From assembly GCA_946554445.1 (NCBI GenBank), contig CAMNSD010000003.1:162516-226515 (forward strand): a DNA stretch of 64,000 nt, in the 5' to 3' direction. The translations under genes and the position numbers were made by a program. Origin of the DNA: an uncultured Lachnospiraceae bacterium (GTDB lineage: Bacteria > Bacillota > Clostridia > Lachnospirales > Lachnospiraceae). Position 1 is the stretch's first letter. Every line of letters starts with the position of its first letter. The notes under the pieces were generated by a model. The model ran no database searches. It worked only from the letters and a program-made list of their open reading frames with translations, and had not been told where the DNA came from. Positions 24,215-33,960 of the stretch are shown here, piece after piece.

Positions 24215-26683
24215 ATGGACAGACAGGCGTTTTGCGCATTGATACAGGATAGGCCCATTTATTTAGATGGAGCAACCGGTTCTAATCTGCAGAAAAAAGG
24301 TATGCCCACAGGAGTGTGTCCGGAGCAGTGGATCTTGGAACATAAGGAGGTGCTCATCTCCTTACAGAAAGAGTTTGTAAGTGCAGGCAGCAATATTATC
24401 TATGCGCCTACCTTTACGGCGAACCGGATTAAATTAAGGGAATATGGGCTGGAAGAAAAGATTCAGCAGATGAATCATAATCTGGTGGCGCTCTCCAGGG
24501 AAGCGGCTGGCGGACAGGCTTATGTGGCCGGGGATATTACCATGACAGGTGAACAGCTATCCCCTATGGGAAAATTGGATTTTGAGGAATTGATCGATGT
24601 ATATAAGGAGCAGATCCGTTATCTGGTGGAAGCCGGTGTGGATCTTTTAGTGGTGGAGACCATGATGAGCCTGCAGGAGACCAGGGCGGCTGTGATTGCC
24701 GCTAAGGAAGTCTGTGACCTGGCGGTAATGGCCACACTCACCTTTGAATCAGATGGACGGACACTGTTCGGGACAGATGCAGTGACAGCGGCAGTTGTAC
24801 TGGAAAGTCTTGGGGTGGCGGCTGTGGGAGTCAACTGTTCCACCGGTCCGGATAAGATGGTGGAAGTGGTGCGCAGCATGGCGGCGGTGACCACTCTGCC
24901 CATCATAGCCAAACCCAATGCCGGTCTGCCTTATCTGGACGCGACAGGAAATACTGTTTATGATATGGATGCGCAGACTTTCGGTGTCTGTATGAAAGAC
25001 ATTGTGGCGGCAGGTGCTTCTATTATTGGCGGCTGCTGTGGTACTACACCAGAATATATCCGGGAGGCCAGGAGGCAAACGGCAGATATGACCATCCTGC
25101 ACCGTGAAAAGACTGGCAGGCGTTTCCTTACCAGTGAGCGGCAGACGATATCTTTTGATCTGTCGGATAACTTTATCATTGTGGGAGAACGGATCAATCC
25201 CACCGGTAAGAAAAAATTACAGGCTGAACTTAGAGAGGGCTCCATGGAGATGGTGTCGGCCTTCGCGGAAGAGCAGGAAGCCTGCGGCGCCGGCATTCTG
25301 GATGTCAATATGGGCATGAGCGGCATCGATGAAAAGGCAATGATGTTAAAGGCCATAGAGACCATCGGCGGCATCACAAACCTGCCTCTTTCTCTTGATT
25401 CCAGCCATGTGGAGGTGTTGGAAGCGGCGCTTCGCAGATATCCGGGCCGAGCGCTGATCAATTCCATCTCTTATGAGACGGCAAAAGTGGACGCTCTGCT
25501 TCCCCTGGCCAAAAAGTATGGGGCCATGTTCATCCTGCTTCCCCTGTCAGATGCGGGGCTGCCAAAAGATATCACAGAAAAGATTGCTATCATAGAGAAG
25601 ATTAAAGAAAAGGCATTTGCCCTCGGCTTGACCAGAGAAGATATTATTGTGGACGGTCTGGTGGCCACTGTCGGCGCCAATAAGACGGCGGCTACGGATA
25701 CATTGGCTACGATACAGTATTGTAAAGAACATAGTTTTGCCACGATCTGCGGTCTCTCCAATATCTCTTTTGGTCTGCCGGAACGTAGCTTTGTCAATGC
25801 CAGTTTCCTGACCATGGCCATCCAGGCGGGACTGACCATGGCCATTGCCAATCCTTCCCAGGAACTGTTAGTCAGCTGTGCTTTCGCCGCAGACTTACTG
25901 TTACATAAAGAGGGGGCGGATATTCGCTATATCCAACTGATGGATGCTTTGAAAGAAAAGCGTGAGGTCCTTGGCGAGACGACGGCACCGCAAACCGGTA
26001 TCCGGTTGAAGGCACAGATCAAAGAGAGTGCCGCCTTAACCATCACGGACAAACTTTATACTGATGTGCTGAAAGGGAACCAGGGTGTGATTGTGGAAGA
26101 CACCCAGGCAGCACTGGACCAGGGACATGAGGCGAAGGCGCTGTTGGACGAGGTATTGCTCCCTGCTATCAATGAAGTGGGAGAACTGTTTGACAAGGGT
26201 AAATATTTCCTGCCTCAGCTGATTGGCAGTGCAGAGGCCATGAAAGCTTCGATCGAATATATGGAGCCGATTCTTTTACAAGCGGATACCGCCGCTGACA
26301 TGCCCACGGTGGTAATCGCAACGGTGGAGGGCGACATCCATGATATTGGTAAAAATCTGGTGGCCTTGATGTTGAAAAACTATGGATTCCAGGTGATCGA
26401 TTTGGGAAAGGATGTGCCCAAGGAAAAGATTATCGAGGCGGCGAAAGAACATAACGCCCAGGTGATTGCGCTCTCAGCCTTGATGACCACCACCATGCAG
26501 CAGATGCGGCATGTGATCAATTACGCCAAAGAGCAGAAGGTGCCTGCTAAGATTATCATCGGCGGGGCTGTGATCACTCAGGAATATGCGGACGAGATTG
26601 GTGCGGACGGCTATTCCAAAGATGCAGCTGATGCAGTGAAATTGACTCAAAAAATCTTACACATAGAAAAGGAGTATAAATAA
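24215..26683 (+). CDS. metH: Cobalamin-dependent methionine synthase, without activation domain
   Basis: An 822-aa protein with four of the usual MetH parts: homocysteine-binding barrel (about 1-290, zinc site near GGCCGTTPEYI), pterin-binding domain (about 310-580, IIVGERINPTGKKKLQ), helical cap (about 600-690) and B12-binding domain (about 700-822) with GDIHDIGKN supplying the cobalt-ligating His. The C-terminal SAM-binding reactivation domain of the Escherichia coli enzyme (1227 aa) is absent, as in many Clostridia, so reactivation needs a separate protein. The enzyme transfers methyl from methyl-THF to homocysteine. The ATG lies one base after the lipoprotein stop, and ilvB starts three bases after metH. 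Confidence 0.93.
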   Translation: MDRQAFCALIQDRPIYLDGATGSNLQKKGMPTGVCPEQWILEHKEVLISLQKEFVSAGSNIIYAPTFTANRIKLREYGLEEKIQQMNHNLVALSREAAGGQAYVAGDITMTGEQLSPMGKLDFEELIDVYKEQIRYLVEAGVDLLVVETMMSLQETRAAVIAAKEVCDLAVMATLTFESDGRTLFGTDAVTAAVVLESLGVAAVGVNCSTGPDKMVEVVRSMAAVTTLPIIAKPNAGLPYLDATGNTVYDMDAQTFGVCMKDIVAAGASIIGGCCGTTPEYIREARRQTADMTILHREKTGRRFLTSERQTISFDLSDNFIIVGERINPTGKKKLQAELREGSMEMVSAFAEEQEACGAGILDVNMGMSGIDEKAMMLKAIETIGGITNLPLSLDSSHVEVLEAALRRYPGRALINSISYETAKVDALLPLAKKYGAMFILLPLSDAGLPKDITEKIAIIEKIKEKAFALGLTREDIIVDGLVATVGANKTAATDTLATIQYCKEHSFATICGLSNISFGLPERSFVNASFLTMAIQAGLTMAIANPSQELLVSCAFAADLLLHKEGADIRYIQLMDALKEKREVLGETTAPQTGIRLKAQIKESAALTITDKLYTDVLKGNQGVIVEDTQAALDQGHEAKALLDEVLLPAINEVGELFDKGKYFLPQLIGSAEAMKASIEYMEPILLQADTAADMPTVVIATVEGDIHDIGKNLVALMLKNYGFQVIDLGKDVPKEKIIEAAKEHNAQVIALSALMTTTMQQMRHVINYAKEQKVPAKIIIGGAVITQEYADEIGADGYSKDAADAVKLTQKILHIEKEYK

Positions 26684-26686
26684 AAT

Positions 26687-28303
26687 ATGATAGGTGCAGA
26701 TGCGATAGTAAAGTGTTTGGAAGCGGAAGGCGTAGAATATGTATTCGGCTATCCCGGCGTGGCGATATGCCCCTTTTACAACAGTATCTTAGAATCTGAT
26801 ATACAGACCATCCTGATTCGCACAGAGCAGAATGCAGCTCATGCAGCCAGCGGATTTGCCAGGGTATCTGGCAAGGTTGGCGTATGCGCAGTCACTTCCG
26901 GTCCCGGTGCCACCAACTTGATTACTGGTGTGGCCACCGCTTTTGCAGACAGCATTCCCCTGGTGTGTATCACCGGACAGGTCAACAGCGAACTTTTAGG
27001 ATCTGATGGCTTTCAAGAGGCAGATATCACTGGCGCGGTGGAGTCTTTTGTCAAATACAGCTATCTGGTCAAGGATACGAGTGACATTCCGCGGATTTTT
27101 AAGGAGGCATTTCATCTGGCAAGTACAGGCCGTAAAGGTCCTGTACTAATCGATGTTCCCATCGATATCCAGAACAGCCCGGTTGGCAAGTTTAAGTACC
27201 CGGAAGAAGTTAATATGAGAACCTACAAGCCTACGGTGAAGGGCAATATGGCACAGATTAAGAAGGTCATCAAGGAACTGGAGAAAGCCAAACGTCCCAT
27301 CATCTGTGCAGGCGGTGGTGTTCTCTTAAGTCAAGCGGAGGCGGAGCTGCGGAATTTTGCGGAGAAATATCAGATTCCTGTGGTGTCCACCATGATGGGT
27401 ATCGGCGCTATGCCCACCAGACATCCGATGTATTATGGCATGGTGGGCAATAACGGCAAACCCTATGCCAACCGGGCCATGAATGAATCCGACCTTCTGT
27501 TGATGGTCGGCGCACGGGTGGCGGATCGGGCGGTAAACCAGCCGGATTTGATCACGGAAAATAAAGTACTGATTCATATCGATGTGGATCCGGCGGAGAT
27601 TGGTAAAAACGTGGGGCCAGCCATACCGCTTGTGGGAGATGCCAAACATATTTTTGAGGATATCCTGAAGGAAGACTTTAACTGTGAACACAGTGAATGG
27701 ATTCAGATTCTAAACGGCTATCGTGACAGTATGCGTCCAATCCGCAAACCTAATCCGGATTATGTGGATCCGGCGGCTTTTATTACCATGCTCTCCGAAG
27801 CCATGGAAGAAGATGCGGTTTATGTGGCTGATGTGGGGCAGAACCAGATCTGGTCTTGTGGCTATCATATCGTCAAAAAAGGACGTTTCCTTACTACTGG
27901 CGGTATGGGAACCATGGGATACTCTATTCCCGCAGCCATGGGTGCTAAGCTTGCGGATAAAAAACGTCAAGTAGTGGCGGTCTGCGGCGACGGTTCTTTC
28001 CAGATGTCCATGATGGAACTTGCCACCATGCGGCAGTTTGGCGTACCGGTCAAGATCATCGTCCTCAAGAATAATTATCTGGGCATGGTGCGGGAATATC
28101 AGCATTATACTTATAAGGACAATTATTCGGTGGTAGATTTATCCGGCAGCCCCGATTTAGAAAAACTCTCGGCGGCATATGACATGAAATTTATGCGGCA
28201 GTGTACGATGGCAGGCGCACAGGATACCATCAAGGCATTTCTGGAAAATGATGAATCTGTCCTTTTGGAATGTATCATTGATCCGATGGATCTCGTCAAA
28301 TAG
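26687..28303 (+). CDS. ilvB: Acetolactate synthase, large (catalytic) subunit
   Basis: A 538-aa thiamine-diphosphate enzyme. It joins two pyruvates, or pyruvate and 2-oxobutyrate, in the first common step of valine, leucine and isoleucine synthesis. The catalytic Glu lies in RTEQNAAHAASGFARVSG. FAD/quinone-domain and TPP blocks are SGPGATNLITGVATAFADSI and GDGSFQMSMMELATMRQFGV followed by NNYLGMV. The length is somewhat shorter than the common 560-590 aa. AAAAGGAG inside the end of metH precedes the start at a long spacing. Two regulatory-subunit genes follow, so the enzyme is the regulated anabolic AHAS rather than the catabolic AlsS. Confidence 0.92.
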   Translation: MIGADAIVKCLEAEGVEYVFGYPGVAICPFYNSILESDIQTILIRTEQNAAHAASGFARVSGKVGVCAVTSGPGATNLITGVATAFADSIPLVCITGQVNSELLGSDGFQEADITGAVESFVKYSYLVKDTSDIPRIFKEAFHLASTGRKGPVLIDVPIDIQNSPVGKFKYPEEVNMRTYKPTVKGNMAQIKKVIKELEKAKRPIICAGGGVLLSQAEAELRNFAEKYQIPVVSTMMGIGAMPTRHPMYYGMVGNNGKPYANRAMNESDLLLMVGARVADRAVNQPDLITENKVLIHIDVDPAEIGKNVGPAIPLVGDAKHIFEDILKEDFNCEHSEWIQILNGYRDSMRPIRKPNPDYVDPAAFITMLSEAMEEDAVYVADVGQNQIWSCGYHIVKKGRFLTTGGMGTMGYSIPAAMGAKLADKKRQVVAVCGDGSFQMSMMELATMRQFGVPVKIIVLKNNYLGMVREYQHYTYKDNYSVVDLSGSPDLEKLSAAYDMKFMRQCTMAGAQDTIKAFLENDESVLLECIIDPMDLVK

Positions 28304-28378
28304 AGAAAAATAGGTGTGATATCTGTAACATCTATGTACACGAATCCGCACACCGAGAAGGGAGCATGATAAGCAATT

Positions 28379-28867
28379 ATGAAGAAAATATATTCCGTTT
28401 TAGTGGAAAACAGATCTGGTGTCTTATGCAAGGTGGCCGGTCTGTTCTCAAGAAGATGTTTTAATATCGACAGTCTGGCAGTGGGAGAGACGGAGGATTC
28501 TTCCGTATCCCGCATGACCATCGTCAGTTCCGGAGATCAGCGCACCATTGAACAGATTGAAAAACAGCTCAATAAAAAAATTGATGTCATCAAAGTAAAG
28601 ACTTTTGACGAACCGTCCAGCGTGAGCCGTGAGTTGATGCTGATGAAAGTCAAATATAACAAGAGCAACCGCCGGGATATCATGGAGACCTGTGAGATCA
28701 TGAACGCAGATATCGTGGACATGTCTAAAAATATGATGGTCATCCAGATCTGTGATATGCCTGAACGGATCAGACTTTTTATCAGTATGATGCAGGGCAT
28801 CAGCATTGTGGAGATGGCCCGCACCGGAACGCTGGCGCTTCAGAAATGCCTGGAAACAGATAATTAA
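28379..28867 (+). CDS. ilvN: Acetolactate synthase regulatory subunit, first copy
   Basis: A 162-aa small subunit. The N-terminal ACT domain reads VLVENRSGVLCKVAGLFSRR then CFNIDSLAVGETED, keeping the glycine and asparagine that contact valine in known small subunits, although the usual Gly of RRGYN is Cys here. The C-terminal ALS_ss_C domain follows from about residue 80. It is clearly similar to, but strongly diverged from, the second ilvN gene 75 nt downstream. AAGGGAG lies 15 nt before the ATG, an unusually long spacing. It should bind IlvB, raise activity and confer valine inhibition. Confidence 0.92.
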   Translation: MKKIYSVLVENRSGVLCKVAGLFSRRCFNIDSLAVGETEDSSVSRMTIVSSGDQRTIEQIEKQLNKKIDVIKVKTFDEPSSVSRELMLMKVKYNKSNRRDIMETCEIMNADIVDMSKNMMVIQICDMPERIRLFISMMQGISIVEMARTGTLALQKCLETDN

Positions 28868-28869
28868 AT

Positions 28870-28898
28870 TTGACTTTTGATACGTAAGTTGCTACAAT
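28870..28898 (+). promoter_or_regulatory. Internal promoter before the second ilvN
   Basis: TTGACT (28870-28875) and TACAAT (28893-28898) are exactly 17 bases apart, in the 75-nt gap between the two ilvN genes. A second TTGACA follows at 28901. The second ilvN and ilvC could therefore be transcribed apart from ilvB. Confidence 0.6.
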
Positions 28899-28942
28899 TA
28901 TTGACAGTGTTTGTATAGAAAATCATAGAAAGGCATGATCTT

Positions 28943-29440
28943 ATGCAGAAAAAAGTGTTTCAGTTGTTGGTAGATAATACATCTGGCGTTCTGAGCCGCA
29001 TTGCTGGACTTTTTTCCAGACGGGGCTACAATATTGACAGCATTACGGCAGGGGTGACGGCGGATCCACGCTATACGCGGATTACCATTGTTACTTCCGG
29101 CGATGATGAGATATTGGATCAGATTGAGAAACAGGTATCAAAGCTGATCGATGTGCGGGACATTAAAGAATTGAGTCCTGGTTCCAGTGTGTACAGGGAA
29201 CTGGTACTGATCAAAGTAAAGGCTTCCGCCCAGGAGAGACAGGGGGTTATCTCTGTGGCAGATATTTTCCGTGCCAAGATTATCGACGTGTCTACGGAGA
29301 GCCTGATCATCGAACTGACAGGTAATCAGGATAAGATAGAAGCCTTTATCAGCCTTCTGGACGGTTATGAGATCCTGGAACTGGCTCGTACCGGTATTGC
29401 CGGACTGGGGCGCGGTATTGAGAATGTTACTTATTTATAA
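28943..29440 (+). CDS. ilvN: Acetolactate synthase regulatory subunit, second copy
   Basis: A 165-aa small subunit with the canonical ACT start LLVDNTSGVLSRIAGLFSRR followed by GYNIDSITAGVT, closer to the family consensus than the first copy. The C-terminal ALS_ss_C domain begins near residue 82 (VYRELVLIKVKASAQERQGV). Tandem small subunits of different sequence are uncommon; they may be expressed differently or bind different amino acids. The gene ends with TTA TAA, and that stop codon is the first part of a dispersed repeat copy identical over 45 bases to the copy at 18796. GAAAGG precedes the ATG. Confidence 0.94.
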   Translation: MQKKVFQLLVDNTSGVLSRIAGLFSRRGYNIDSITAGVTADPRYTRITIVTSGDDEILDQIEKQVSKLIDVRDIKELSPGSSVYRELVLIKVKASAQERQGVISVADIFRAKIIDVSTESLIIELTGNQDKIEAFISLLDGYEILELARTGIAGLGRGIENVTYL

Positions 29441-29492
29441 AAAAGGTAAATTCCTTCGGAATTAACCTTACGAGATCCGCTTCGCGGACTCG
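29438..29492 (+). repeat. Dispersed palindromic repeat, short form (copy C)
   Basis: Bases 29438-29482 are identical to copy B. The first hairpin is AAGGT-A-AATTCC-TTC-GGAATT-A-ACCTT and the second is CGAG-a-TCCGC-TTC-GCGGA-CTCG. The first three bases are the stop codon of the second ilvN. It sits between ilvN and ilvC, so a transcript running into ilvC would carry it as a structured spacer. Confidence 0.88.
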
Positions 29493-29542
29493 CATGAGGA
29501 TAATGTAGTTAGCTTAAGGGAGAACCCCTTTCAGTTATATAA

Positions 29543-30598
<1,056 letters not shown>

Positions 30599-30617
30599 CC
30601 AGGAGCAGGTAATTCCC

Positions 30618-31181
30618 ATGGAGTCCAAAATCAGTGTAGATAAAAGACTTGCGGAAAGTTTTATACAGCTTGTGCTTAAAATGCCGATTGAAAAGATTAC
30701 CATCAAAGACATTACAGATGGGGCAGGGGTGATACGGCCGACATTTTATAATCACTTTCAGGATAAATATGATCTTCTGGAATGGATTGTCAAACATGAA
30801 CTGCTTGAGCCGCTTACCTTAACGCTTCATAGAGGACACCTTGAGGACGGACTGGTTCTTATCTTTACAAACGCACTGAAAATGAAGGAATTTTGTATCC
30901 GCGCAGCCAGAATGGAGGGGCAGAACTCTTTTGAGAGTATTGTTCGTAACTGTATCTGGGAAACGCTGTATACCTATATCAGTGCGCGCTGCGAGGGCAG
31001 GTCTCTTTCCCATGCGTGGATGACGCCTGAGATTGTGGCAGAATATTACGCCCAGTCCCTGACTTTTGTGGTAATGACATGGATTCGGAAGGATATGATC
31101 GTATCTCCGGAAGAAATGGCCACCATTTACCAATACATCATTCATCGTTCCATGGATGATATGTTACATGAAATGCTTTAG
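30618..31181 (+). CDS. TetR-family transcriptional regulator
   Basis: A 187-aa regulator with an N-terminal TetR helix-turn-helix: IEKITIKDITDGAGVIRPTF followed by YNHFQDKYDLLEWI. The C-terminal domain (about 70-187) resembles the TetR_C group found in DhaS-like regulators of Bacillota (EFCIRAARMEGQNSFESIV), but the ligand is unknown. It starts 19 nt after ilvC with CAGGAGCAGG upstream and may be cotranscribed with it. A strong terminator follows at 31210-31259. Regulation of the ilv genes by this protein is possible by position only. Confidence 0.85.
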   Translation: MESKISVDKRLAESFIQLVLKMPIEKITIKDITDGAGVIRPTFYNHFQDKYDLLEWIVKHELLEPLTLTLHRGHLEDGLVLIFTNALKMKEFCIRAARMEGQNSFESIVRNCIWETLYTYISARCEGRSLSHAWMTPEIVAEYYAQSLTFVVMTWIRKDMIVSPEEMATIYQYIIHRSMDDMLHEML

Positions 31182-31209
31182 AAGTTAATAAAATATAGAA
31201 ATCATAATA

Positions 31210-31259
31210 AATACCGTACAGTTACAGAATGTTGTGACCGTACGGTATTTTATTTTTTT
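31210..31259 (+). terminator. Strong terminator after the TetR gene
   Basis: AATACCGTAC (31210-31219) pairs perfectly with GTACGGTATT (31240-31249), and T-rich sequence follows. The 20-nt loop may pair further. Confidence 0.88.
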
Positions 31260-31369
31260 GTAGGGATTTGTTTAGAAAATGTTAAGAAGTGAATCATGGT
31301 TCTGTTTAGAAATTCTCATTATATTATAATTGTTGAAGCAAACAGGCTGTCTGCTCCGTTCTATCAAAT

Positions 31370-31396
31370 AAGTAAATTCTTTTGGAATTAACTTTA
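31370..31396 (+). repeat. Degenerate dispersed repeat, first hairpin only (copy D)
   Basis: The sequence reads AAGT-A-AATTC-TTTT-GGAATT-A-ACTT. Compared with copies B and C, the outer GGT/ACC pairs are replaced by AGT/ACT, so pairing is kept by compensating changes. The rest of the element is absent. Unlike the others, this copy is upstream of a gene (DedA family), not at a stop codon. Confidence 0.6.
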
Positions 31397-31427
31397 TATC
31401 CTTATGTGAGAAAAGGGGGCATTGTTT

Positions 31428-31937
31428 ATGACAACAGAAATCATCATGGAGTATTTTACCAGATACGGCAGTGTGGCAATCTTTGTGATCGTGTTGCTGG
31501 AATATCTGAATCTGCCAGGGTTCCCGGCGAGCGTTATCATGCCGTTGGCCGGACTCTGGGCAGCCAGGGGACATATCCTGTTTCCCATCGCCATTCTGAT
31601 TACAGTGGCGGCTGGTCTTACAGGCAGTTTAATCTTGTACATGGTAGGCTATACCGGTGGTGATTTCGTTCTGCAAAAGTATCTGGATAAGTTTCCGAGA
31701 CAACGCCCCGTAATTGAGGCGAAGTTGGAATGGGTAAGACAAAAGGGGGGCTTTGGCATTTTCCTCAGTAAGCTGATTCCTATGATCAGGACACTGATTT
31801 CCATTCCTGCCGGCGTATCCCGAATGAATATGGCCAAGTATATTGTCAGTTCCACTCTTGGTATTTTCGTATGGAACCTGGTATTTGTGGGAGCCGGATA
31901 TTTTATGGGCGATATGTTGTTTGAATACCTGACCTGA
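31428..31937 (+). CDS. DedA-family membrane protein
   Basis: A 169-aa DedA/SNARE-associated-type membrane protein, somewhat shorter than the usual 200 aa. It has four to five hydrophobic segments. Family blocks are LPGFPASVIMPLAGLWAARG near the N-terminus, ILYMVGYTGGDFVLQKYLDK, and FGIFLSKLIPMIRTLISIPA followed by GVSRMNMAKYIVSSTLGIFV with the re-entrant proline/arginine pattern. DedA proteins are linked to lipid-carrier or phospholipid recycling and membrane homeostasis. GGGGG lies nine bases before the ATG. A glycosyltransferase gene follows after 27 nt, possibly acting on a membrane lipid. Confidence 0.88.
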   Translation: MTTEIIMEYFTRYGSVAIFVIVLLEYLNLPGFPASVIMPLAGLWAARGHILFPIAILITVAAGLTGSLILYMVGYTGGDFVLQKYLDKFPRQRPVIEAKLEWVRQKGGFGIFLSKLIPMIRTLISIPAGVSRMNMAKYIVSSTLGIFVWNLVFVGAGYFMGDMLFEYLT

Positions 31938-31964
31938 TAAATGAGAAGAGAGGAGAAGACAGCC

Positions 31965-33173
31965 ATGAAAATTGCTATGATGACAAACAACTATAAACCC
32001 TTTGTGGCCGGTGTGCCCATTTCTGTGGAAAAACTGTCGGAGAGCCTGCGGACGCTTGGGCATCAGGTGACGGTATTTGCACCCAGTTATGATAAACAGG
32101 AGGAAGAGGAAGATGTGATGAGGTATAGTGCGCTATTTCGGGGTGTAAACGGCGGATTTTCCATACCAAACAGTCTGGATCCGAAGATTGAGAGAGCCTT
32201 TCGGGAAGGACATTTTGATGTGATTCATGTCCATCATCCCATGCTGATCGGATCCACGGCCCGTTATCTTTCCTGGAAGTATCATGTGCCCCTTGTCAGC
32301 ACTTACCATACCCGGTATGAACAGTACCTGCATTATGTATGTCTCTCCGGGCTGCGGCAGTTCTGGCCATTCTATTTACGCAGGACGCTTGGAACTTGTG
32401 ATATGGTATTTGCGCCTACACCGCATATCCGGGATTATTTAAAAGAGACGGGCATAAACCCGCCCATAGAAATACTGCCTACGGGATTGTCAGAGGAGAG
32501 TTTTTATCCGGATCAGACAAAAGCAGCCAGTCTGCGGACAAAGTTTAGTGAGGGAAGACCATTTCTTTTCTGCACAGTGGCCAGGCTTGCCAAGGAGAAG
32601 AACCTGGAATTTTTATTGGAAAGTCTGGCAGTATACAAGCAGATGGCTGGTCCCTGTTTTAAGCTTCTTTTAATCGGTAAGGGCCCTTACCGTGAAAGAC
32701 TCTGCCAACGGATTGCCGAGCTTGCCCTGACGGAAGAAGTGATTCTGATAGGGGAAGTGCCAAATGAAGAGATCAAAGAATACTGTCTGGCATGCGACCT
32801 CTTTTTATTTCCTTCCCGTTCCGAAACCCAGGGCATTGTGCTGCTTGAGGCCATGGCGGCCGGTACTCCGGTACTGGCGCTTCGCGCTACCGGCACGGAT
32901 GATATCGTGGTAAACGGCGTCAACGGATATATGACGGAAGTATCTGGCGACAGCCCGCAGGAGCAGATACATGATACACATGCTTTTGCAGACCGGCTGA
33001 TGGACATTCTGACTGGAAAAGAACTGGATGCTTTGCGGCAGGGTGCCAGGGAGACGGCTCAAATGTATGATTGTCAGAAAATTGCCAGTAAGGCGGCTTC
33101 CTGTTATCGACAGGTCCTGTGGGCATATGAGATGCGGCGTGCTGGATTTTACGGACGGCCTGCCCGGATATGA
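31965..33173 (+). CDS. Glycosyltransferase family 4 (lipid glucosyltransferase-like)
   Basis: A 402-aa GT-B glycosyltransferase. The N-terminal half begins KIAMMTNNYKPFVAGVPISV, typical of 1,2-diacylglycerol and phosphatidylinositol glycosyltransferases, and has VIHVHHPMLIGS near residue 88. The C-terminal donor-binding half has the E-x7-E motif in SETQGIVLLEAMAAGTPVLA. Likely products are glycolipids, possibly anchors for cell-wall polymers; the acceptor cannot be read directly. The start at 31965 follows AGAGGAG; an in-frame ATG at 31941 lacks its own site. Neighbours are a DedA membrane protein upstream and a two-component system downstream. Confidence 0.88.
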   Translation: MKIAMMTNNYKPFVAGVPISVEKLSESLRTLGHQVTVFAPSYDKQEEEEDVMRYSALFRGVNGGFSIPNSLDPKIERAFREGHFDVIHVHHPMLIGSTARYLSWKYHVPLVSTYHTRYEQYLHYVCLSGLRQFWPFYLRRTLGTCDMVFAPTPHIRDYLKETGINPPIEILPTGLSEESFYPDQTKAASLRTKFSEGRPFLFCTVARLAKEKNLEFLLESLAVYKQMAGPCFKLLLIGKGPYRERLCQRIAELALTEEVILIGEVPNEEIKEYCLACDLFLFPSRSETQGIVLLEAMAAGTPVLALRATGTDDIVVNGVNGYMTEVSGDSPQEQIHDTHAFADRLMDILTGKELDALRQGARETAQMYDCQKIASKAASCYRQVLWAYEMRRAGFYGRPARI

Positions 33174-33221
33174 TGGATTATGTTATACTATTATATATTC
33201 AATATAAGAGGGGGTTCTGGC

Positions 33222-33929
33222 ATGAGCGCATATCATATTCTGATTGTTGAGGACGACAAGGAAATCAGGGAAGGCATTGAGATTTATCTGAAAAATCAGG
33301 GCTATATCGTCTACCAAGCCGCTGACGGCATCGAGGGCCTTGAACAGATAGAGAAGGAAGAGATTCATCTGGCCATTGTGGATGTGATGATGCCGCGGAT
33401 GGATGGAATCAATATGATGATGCGGGTGCGGGAACTGGGATATGAATTTCCGGTGATCATGCTCTCTGCCAAATCCGAGGAAGTGGATAAGATCATGGGG
33501 TTAAATATGGGAGCGGATGATTATGTGACGAAACCTTTTACGACCATGGAACTTTTAGCCAGGGTTAATTCCCATCTGCGTCGGTATGGCCGTTTCCTGG
33601 AAATGATGGGGAAAGAGGAGCAAAACGATAAGGTCTACATCATCGGCGGACTGGAGTTACATGAGGATACTGTGGAAGTCTTTGTGGACGGCAAACCTGT
33701 GAAACTGACGCCCATAGAGTTTAAGATATTATTGCTGTTAATGAAAAATCCCGGCCGGGTATTTTCAGCAGAAGAGATTTACGAGCGTGTCTGGAACGAA
33801 CAGGCGATCAATACGGACACGATCATGGTACATGTCAGGAAAATCCGGGAGAAGATAGAATTAAATCCCCGGGAGCCAAAATATTTAAAGGTGGTGTGGG
33901 GCATTGGGTATAAAATTGAAAGACAATAA
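33222..33929 (+). CDS. OmpR/PhoB-type response regulator
   Basis: A 235-aa response regulator. The receiver domain (1-120) has the acidic pair VEDDKE, phosphorylated Asp in AIVDVMMPRMDGINMM and Lys in DYVTKPFTTMELLARV. The C-terminal winged helix (about 135-233) has VKLTPIEFKILLLLMKNPGR and IMVHVRKIREKIELNPREPK, followed by VVWGIGYKIE. GGGGG before the ATG at 33222 decides the start. The kinase gene follows at once, so the two form a pair. Targets are unknown; the upstream glycolipid-type genes make an envelope-stress role a reasonable guess. Confidence 0.94.
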   Translation: MSAYHILIVEDDKEIREGIEIYLKNQGYIVYQAADGIEGLEQIEKEEIHLAIVDVMMPRMDGINMMMRVRELGYEFPVIMLSAKSEEVDKIMGLNMGADDYVTKPFTTMELLARVNSHLRRYGRFLEMMGKEEQNDKVYIIGGLELHEDTVEVFVDGKPVKLTPIEFKILLLLMKNPGRVFSAEEIYERVWNEQAINTDTIMVHVRKIREKIELNPREPKYLKVVWGIGYKIERQ

Positions 33930-33960
33930 TACAGTGAATAACAATGCGGAAAGCAATACG

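Noticed and set aside
28304..28378. Leader peptide or attenuator between ilvB and the first ilvN
   Set aside because: The ATG at 28366 opens a frame unrelated to Val/Leu/Ile codon runs and there is no terminator hairpin.
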